Shown: piece after piece, positions 6,983 to 9,430 of the stretch
How positions within the stretch are numbered: position 1 is the first letter of the stretch
How the letters are laid out: each line of letters begins with the position of its first letter
Assembly (NCBI RefSeq): GCF_023502325.1
Contig: NZ_JAMFLZ010000013.1
Location: forward strand, 1-9,430
Origin: Wocania_A spongiicola
Lineage (GTDB): Bacteria > Bacteroidota > Bacteroidia > Flavobacteriales > Flavobacteriaceae
Reading direction: 5' to 3'
DNA: 9,430 nucleotides
Notes under the pieces: generated by a model
The model's input: only the letters and a program-made list of their open reading frames with translations
Database searches by the model: none
Told to the model about the DNA's origin: nothing
Program-made: the position numbers and the translations under genes

Positions 6983-7006
6983 GAAACCTTTTTGCTACCT
7001 CAAAAT
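6983..7006 (+). promoter_or_regulatory. Recurring two-half-site motif, copy 4
   Basis: GAAACC (6983-6988), TTTTT, then GCTACCT (6994-7000) and CAAAAT. The half-sites are 11 bases apart, as in copies 1 and 2. The second half ends 166 bases before the start of the VWA surface protein gene, in the gap separating it from the regulator gene, so the adhesin gene probably has its own promoter even though both genes run the same way. Confidence 0.45.
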
Positions 7007-7166
7007 TTCAAAACTTTTTAGTTGTACCATTTATATTTGACCATACAAAATATGCGTGTGTCTAGTCCTATTAAAAGCATATCTAAGTGTATACATTCCA
7101 AAAACGAAAAGAAACTAGTTAACTATTAATCTAAGTCAAGCTTTCCCCAATTAAAATATAAGACTA

Positions 7167-9430
7167 ATGAAAAAAGAATTACAATTCCAAAAGGAAACTA
7201 AGCAACAAATACTAAAGTTTGTTTTTACTCTATTTTTTATGTTGTCACTAAACACATTATTAGGACAAGACGAGATAACAATTAATAGGTTTGTTACAGA
7301 AAACACAAGTGAATGCAACCAGTTTGATGTTACTTTAGAAATAATTGGTGTGCCTCCTGATCAAGCCCAAGAAGTAGTATTGATAATAGATAAGTCTAGC
7401 AGTATGGAAGGACAAAGCATTATACATGCACAGGAGGCAGCTATTGAGTTTGTAAATACATTTTTTGATAATAACCCAACAGGGCTGAATAAAATATCTA
7501 TAATAAGTTTTTCTTTTTTTGTTTCAATTGATCTACCTTTAACCGCTGATGATGGAGATGACTCTAATTCGGTTGCCAATGGTCGTCAAGAGGCTATAGA
7601 GGCAATTAATGCTATAACTGTTGGAGGAAATACAAACACACAAGAAGCCCTTAAAAAAGCAGACCAAGAGTTTACTACTAACGGTACTTTTGATTGTGTA
7701 ACGAACCGAAACATTATTCTTTTGTCTGATGGTGCTGCAAATATTACATACGGCAGAGACTTTCCTGATGATCCTTCGTATAATATTGGTTGTAGTAATA
7801 TAGATGTTAACTCAATCTGTAAACAAGATGCTATAGAAGCTGGTATAAACGCTCAAACTACTACCGTCTCGGGTACAGAATACACTCAAAATATATTTAC
7901 TATTGCTTTGTTAGGAGGAACACTTGACAATGCAATAAGAACTAATGCTATAAATACACTAGATGCTATTCAAAATTCTGGTGCGTTTGTAACAGATAGT
8001 AGTGCAGACTTATCGGGTATATATGCTAGTATTATAAATCAACTAACTTCTGCTGCAAGGCAAATACCAGGTATACCTATTGTAAAAGAAATTATTGGAG
8101 ATGATTTTTCTTTAGTTTCTAGTGATTTAGCCCCCAGTAAAGGAATTGCTTCTGTTTCTGGTAAAACCATTAATTGGGCTATAAATAATATTTATGATGA
8201 AACAGTAACTTTAAATTATACCATAAAGGCTAGCGAAGGGATATGCGGTACAATGGATTCCGCTGTCTCTTCTGAAATTAATTATGAAAATTCTTCTTGT
8301 ACACAAGTTTCTGAAATGCTTACTATTATAAGCATATGTGTTCCTTGCCCCGAAATCAATCCACAAATAGCAAGAGATGGATGCGAATCTATTAACTATT
8401 CTAGTAATTTATTAAATCAAGGTGGTTGTGAAACAACTTCGAATAAATTCTCATGGTCCTTTAAATTAAATGGAATAGAGATTGGAACATCAACTGATAG
8501 TAACGGGACCTTTACCTACAATGGCACTTTGGATTTTCAGGGTAGTTTAGTGGCTGACTTAATATATTCAGCAACTTACGGCGAACCTGGTTGTTTATCT
8601 AATTTAGAAGCTCAATCTAACAATTTAGCATTACCAACCACACTAACAGCAACTATTGAAACTACCAATGCGGGATGTATTGATGAAGCCACAGGTGAAG
8701 CAACTGTAACTCCTGCTGAAGGTGCAGCTCCCTACACATACTTATGGGATGATGATAGTGCACAAAAAACAGCAACAGCTACGGGATTAACTGCTGGTAT
8801 TTATAATGTAACAGTAACGGATGACAACGGATGTGAATTTAAAATTAATTGTACTATTGAAACAGATGATGTTGAAAGTCCTGAAATAACAATACCGGAA
8901 ACCATTAGTTTTGAAGGTTGTTCTACAGATTCAATAACCGTAGATAATGCCATTTTTGTATATAGCGATACACAATCTGACGATGTACAATCAATTTTTG
9001 CATCAAATACTAATTACAATGCTTCAGATGATTTTAATATTGAGAGTATAACTTATATTGATGAAATAACATCTGATGATAATTGCCCGATTACAGTACT
9101 AAGAACATTTACAATTACCGATACTTGTGACAATCTAGAAACAGCAACCCAAACAATAACAATTCATGTCGCACCACCAACATTTACTGTCCCAAATGCT
9201 GTAACTATAAAATGCGATGAAGATGCTACAGATTTAACTATTACAGGAGATGTTACTGACGAAGCATTTAGCTGCACTACTAATGGTCTTAATGCTACAT
9301 TTTCCGATAGTGATGCTCTTGAGAGTTGTGATAGCGAATATATTATTACACGTACTTGGTCATTAACTGATGCTTGTGGAAATAGCAAAACAGCAACCCA
9401 AACAATAACCGTTGTTGATACAACTCCTCC
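7167..9430 (+). CDS. Large secreted VWA / SprB-repeat / Ig-like surface protein (3' end outside window)
   Basis: The reading frame is open from ATG 7167 to the right edge: 754 codons and still running. Residues 1-33 form a long signal peptide (cut likely between Gly33 and Gln34). Residues 68-296 are a von Willebrand A domain: hydrophobic strand VVLIID, then the metal-binding MIDAS DKSSS (Asp75, Ser77, Ser79), a Thr in GGNTNT (153-158) and LSDG with Asp188. Residues 302-356 resemble a DUF11-like beta domain (ASVSGKTINWAINNI). Residues 493-558 are a SprB repeat (YTYLWDDDS, GLTAGIYNVTVTDDNGCEF). Two Ig-like repeats of about 83 residues follow, marked by TFTITDTCDN (647-656) and TWSLTDACGNSKTATQTIT, with paired cysteines. 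The acidic, Cys-containing, Thr-rich make-up fits a T9SS-exported adhesin like those linked to gliding; a C-terminal sorting domain would be expected beyond the window. It probably binds a surface or ligand through the VWA metal site. The domain calls are confident; ligand and role in gliding are inferred. Confidence 0.92.
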   Translation, partial: MKKELQFQKETKQQILKFVFTLFFMLSLNTLLGQDEITINRFVTENTSECNQFDVTLEIIGVPPDQAQEVVLIIDKSSSMEGQSIIHAQEAAIEFVNTFFDNNPTGLNKISIISFSFFVSIDLPLTADDGDDSNSVANGRQEAIEAINAITVGGNTNTQEALKKADQEFTTNGTFDCVTNRNIILLSDGAANITYGRDFPDDPSYNIGCSNIDVNSICKQDAIEAGINAQTTTVSGTEYTQNIFTIALLGGTLDNAIRTNAINTLDAIQNSGAFVTDSSADLSGIYASIINQLTSAARQIPGIPIVKEIIGDDFSLVSSDLAPSKGIASVSGKTINWAINNIYDETVTLNYTIKASEGICGTMDSAVSSEINYENSSCTQVSEMLTIISICVPCPEINPQIARDGCESINYSSNLLNQGGCETTSNKFSWSFKLNGIEIGTSTDSNGTFTYNGTLDFQGSLVADLIYSATYGEPGCLSNLEAQSNNLALPTTLTATIETTNAGCIDEATGEATVTPAEGAAPYTYLWDDDSAQKTATATGLTAGIYNVTVTDDNGCEFKINCTIETDDVESPEITIPETISFEGCSTDSITVDNAIFVYSDTQSDDVQSIFASNTNYNASDDFNIESITYIDEITSDDNCPITVLRTFTITDTCDNLETATQTITIHVAPPTFTVPNAVTIKCDEDATDLTITGDVTDEAFSCTTNGLNATFSDSDALESCDSEYIITRTWSLTDACGNSKTATQTITVVDTTP
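9141..9409 (+). repeat. Direct 20-bp repeat inside the Ig-like units (83-codon spacing)
   Basis: ACAGCAACCCAAACAATAAC occurs exactly at 9141-9160 and 9390-9409, 249 bases apart, which is 83 codons in frame. Both encode TATQTIT, at residues 659-665 and 742-748. The flanking parts of the two units differ more, so these identical cores suggest repeat duplication with later divergence, or gene conversion. More units probably follow outside the window. Confidence 0.8.

Noticed and set aside
7361..7579. Minus-strand 72-codon open frame, and a similar one at 9164-9388
   Set aside because: Both lie antisense within the continuous VWA adhesin coding frame, which has clear domains; they are by-products of its codon composition.

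Overview
The window is very AT-rich DNA with few genes per kilobase and long spacers. It looks like an accessory stretch of a chromosome from the Bacteroidota, most likely a marine Flavobacteriaceae species. The evidence is a secreted protein with a type IX secretion (T9SS) C-terminal sorting tail, a large von Willebrand A / SprB-repeat adhesin, a membrane-anchored regulator with the Bacteroidota-style LuxR-like C-terminus, signal peptides cut just before Gln, and A-rich leaders instead of Shine-Dalgarno sites. The genus cannot be fixed from this sequence.

Layout, left to right. Positions 1-564 are an AT-rich leader region holding one copy of a recurring GCAACC/GCTACCC motif. 565-1497 (+) is a secreted T9SS type A protein. 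1498-2102 is a gene-free gap with two sizeable inverted-repeat structures. 2103-3230 (+) is an integral-membrane acyltransferase-3 family protein. 3373-3966 (-) is a decayed gene for a secreted protein with a partial T9SS/FlgD-like tail; it needs at least two frameshifts and contains several in-frame stops. 4209-4583 (+) is a small single-pass membrane protein with a helical cytoplasmic part. 4584-5924 is a long non-coding stretch in which the minus strand of about 5072-5460 is a strongly degraded IS3-family transposase (OrfB). 5925-6887 (+) is a membrane-bound helix-turn-helix regulator. 7167 to the right edge (+) is the first 754 codons of a large secreted VWA-SprB-Ig-like surface protein that continues past the window.

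How the parts may work together. A two-half-site motif, approximately GCAACC-N5-GCTACCC followed by an A-rich stretch, with half-sites one helical turn apart, lies 135-250 bp upstream of four of the five intact genes: the T9SS protein, the small membrane protein, the regulator and the VWA adhesin. This suggests a shared regulatory signal for cell-surface functions. The membrane regulator directly precedes the adhesin gene and is a plausible, unproven, local controller. The T9SS pseudogene and the IS3 relic show that this is a region of gene turnover. I found no CRISPR array, tRNA, rRNA or recognisable defence system.
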